Source: Bacillus alkalicellulosilyticus
Lineage (GTDB): Bacteria > Bacillota > Bacilli > Bacillales > Bacillaceae_F
Length of the DNA: 64,000 nt
Reading direction: 5' to 3'
Assembly: GCF_002019795.1 (NCBI RefSeq)
Contig: NZ_KV917381.1
Coordinates: forward strand, 1,609,210 to 1,673,209
The translations under genes were made by a program, and so were the position numbers. A model generated the notes under the pieces. It was not told the DNA's origin. It saw only the letters and a list, made by a program, of their open reading frames with translations, and made no database searches. Of the stretch, positions 62,845 through 64,000 are shown in pieces. Positions within the stretch are counted from its first letter, which is position 1; every line of letters begins with the position of its first letter.

Positions 62845-63468
62845 TTGAATTTTCGGAAAAATGAAGACGGTGGGATTACGTTAGAAGCTGCCATTTTTAT
62901 GCCATTCTTTATACTATTTTTAATTTTTCTTATCTTTATGATTAAGTTTGCGATTACCGATATTGCGTTGAATCGTGCAGTATCTGAGACAGCCAAGCAA
63001 ATTGCGACTCAGGCCTATCCGGTTCATAAGGTGATTAAGCTAGGAGAAGCAGGGGCAATTTCATATTTGGAAGGAAAGCCACATTATCAGGATATGGTTG
63101 AAGATCTTAGTAATAATAGGGATGCGATTGTAGACGAGTTAAAAGAAGCATTGGGAGAAGATGGGTACCAAACGTTAATTAGTGACCCTATCAATCAAGG
63201 GGTTAGCTATGTGTTGGATACGGCTGCGATTGCCTTTCTTACGCCAATCGTTCAACTGTATTTAGAAGATGCTCATGACCTTGGCTTTATTGATAAAGAA
63301 AAGGTGGAGGTTGTTACTCCCGTGTTATTTCCTAATTTGGTTAGTGATGGTGGAAATAAATACGTTTTAATTACGGCTGAATATGACATTGTGCTTCCGA
63401 TTCCCTTTATTGAACAAACCTATACGATCCGAAAACAAGCGTATGAACGAGCTTGGTTGGGATCATAA
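62845..63468 (+). CDS. TadE-like minor pilin (second)
   Basis: The 207-residue protein starts at a TTG behind AGGAGGTGG at six bases; upstream open codons to 62728 overlap the lipoprotein gene and are not likely. The site GGITLEAAIFMPFFILFLIF has Gly followed by Glu at +4 to +5 as in TadE. The hydrophobic helix leads into a helical, then beta-rich exterior part. It differs from the TadE-like protein at 56752, so the pilus has two such minor subunits. Confidence 0.8.
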   Translation: MNFRKNEDGGITLEAAIFMPFFILFLIFLIFMIKFAITDIALNRAVSETAKQIATQAYPVHKVIKLGEAGAISYLEGKPHYQDMVEDLSNNRDAIVDELKEALGEDGYQTLISDPINQGVSYVLDTAAIAFLTPIVQLYLEDAHDLGFIDKEKVEVVTPVLFPNLVSDGGNKYVLITAEYDIVLPIPFIEQTYTIRKQAYERAWLGS

Positions 63469-63482
63469 GAGAGGGTTATGAC

Positions 63483-63995
63483 GTGGAATATTATTATATT
63501 TTATTAGCGATTTTATTAGCAATTGGTTTTTATACCGATGTCCGCACTAGTTTGTTGCCGAATTGGTTAACGATGAGTGGGGTCGTCTGTGGTCTCCTTT
63601 TTCATGTGATTATGAATGGGATAAGCGGTCTTTTGTTTTCCTTACTTGGCATGTTCGTTTCAGCGGGAATTTTATTATTATTGTATGTGTTTAAGGCGTT
63701 AGGTGCCGGAGATGTGAAACTGTTCGCTGCTATTGGCGCGATAACGGGAATGCAATTTTCATTATATGCACTTATGTATTCTATTATATTTGCTGGAATG
63801 ATCGGTCTTGTTTTACTACTAGTCCGTCGAGAGTTTGTCAGAAGAATGTTCTATGCTTGTTATCGCATTTTTAATTCTATCTTATCACGAGATATGAAAG
63901 GGTTAGATGATTTTAAGAAGTTTGAAAGTACACGGTTTCCGTTTATGTATGCCGTCCTGCCAGGTGTCTTACTTACCGTTTATTATTTTTTGTAA
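63483..63995 (+). CDS. tadV: Prepilin peptidase (A24 family, TadV/CpaA type)
   Basis: The 170-residue membrane aspartyl protease starts at a GTG at 63483 (AGAGAGGG upstream), 14 bases after the tadE-like gene. The catalytic Asp residues are in YTDVRTSLLPN (residue about 18) and GAGDVKLFAAIG (the GxGD motif, residue about 79). It lacks the N-terminal methylase domain of PilD, as usual for TadV. It would cleave the Flp and TadE-like prepilins. The last bases of the window (AAAAAGG) may be the ribosome site of another gene. Confidence 0.88.
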   Translation: MEYYYILLAILLAIGFYTDVRTSLLPNWLTMSGVVCGLLFHVIMNGISGLLFSLLGMFVSAGILLLLYVFKALGAGDVKLFAAIGAITGMQFSLYALMYSIIFAGMIGLVLLLVRREFVRRMFYACYRIFNSILSRDMKGLDDFKKFESTRFPFMYAVLPGVLLTVYYFL

Positions 63996-64000
63996 AAAGG

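Overview
The window is a low-GC, gene-dense stretch of a Gram-positive, endospore-forming Bacillaceae chromosome. Supporting this are a TnrA-type MerR regulator with its own TnrA box, a spore germination GerP-like cluster, alpha-crystallin-like coat proteins, a YppG-like protein, a perfect Bacillus-type Zur box, strong AGGAGG ribosome binding sites with frequent GTG/TTG starts, and TPP and cobalamin riboswitches of the Bacillus type. The species cannot be fixed from the sequence alone.

Layout. 1-2.6 kb: end of a sulfate assimilation operon (cysC, a siroheme sulfite/nitrite reductase, a small DUF3906-like protein). 2.7-6.2 kb (minus): a membrane-anchored subtilase with a probable extracytoplasmic Cache-like region, a divergent polysaccharide deacetylase and a thioredoxin-reductase-like flavoprotein. 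6.5 kb: tnrA with a TnrA box. 7.2-10.1 kb: a siroheme operon (SUMT-HemD fusion, sirB, sirC). 11.1-12.5 kb: cbiM and cbiQ; cbiO lies apart at 16.3 kb, directly after an arginase-superfamily enzyme that looks like a guanidine hydrolase. 12.6-21.3 kb: a spore-related island with YppG-like, LysM, two Hsp20-like, three GerPA/F-like, GerPB/D-like and GerPC-like proteins. 21.4-27.7 kb: a class B PBP, a metallophosphoesterase, a polytopic membrane protein, a membrane-bound trypsin-like protease and a PRC-barrel protein. 27.8-40.2 kb: a cobalamin-riboswitch-controlled anaerobic B12 operon (nicO, cbiH60, X, J, C, D, ET, L, F, G, A, cobT). 40.2-44.6 kb: a Zur-box-controlled methyltransferase, two GNAT acetyltransferases, a TIGR02206-type membrane protein and a V4R-STAS protein. 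44.7-49.9 kb: an SbtA-like bicarbonate permease, thiC with its TPP riboswitch, and aspartokinase III. 50-51.5 kb: a chemoreceptor. 52.3-64 kb: a Tad (Flp pilus) locus interrupted by a cluster of duplicated lipoprotein genes, two of them decayed.

How it fits together. The siroheme operon makes precorrin-2 and sirohydrochlorin. One branch (SirB, iron) supplies siroheme to the sulfite/nitrite reductase; the other (CbiX, cobalt) feeds the B12 operon, which has no SUMT gene of its own. Metal supply is a recurring theme: NicO, CbiMQO, a possible Ni-dependent guanidine hydrolase and a Zur-regulated gene. Dispersed near-identical terminator hairpins and CACTGAAAAAGT palindromes are scattered between genes.
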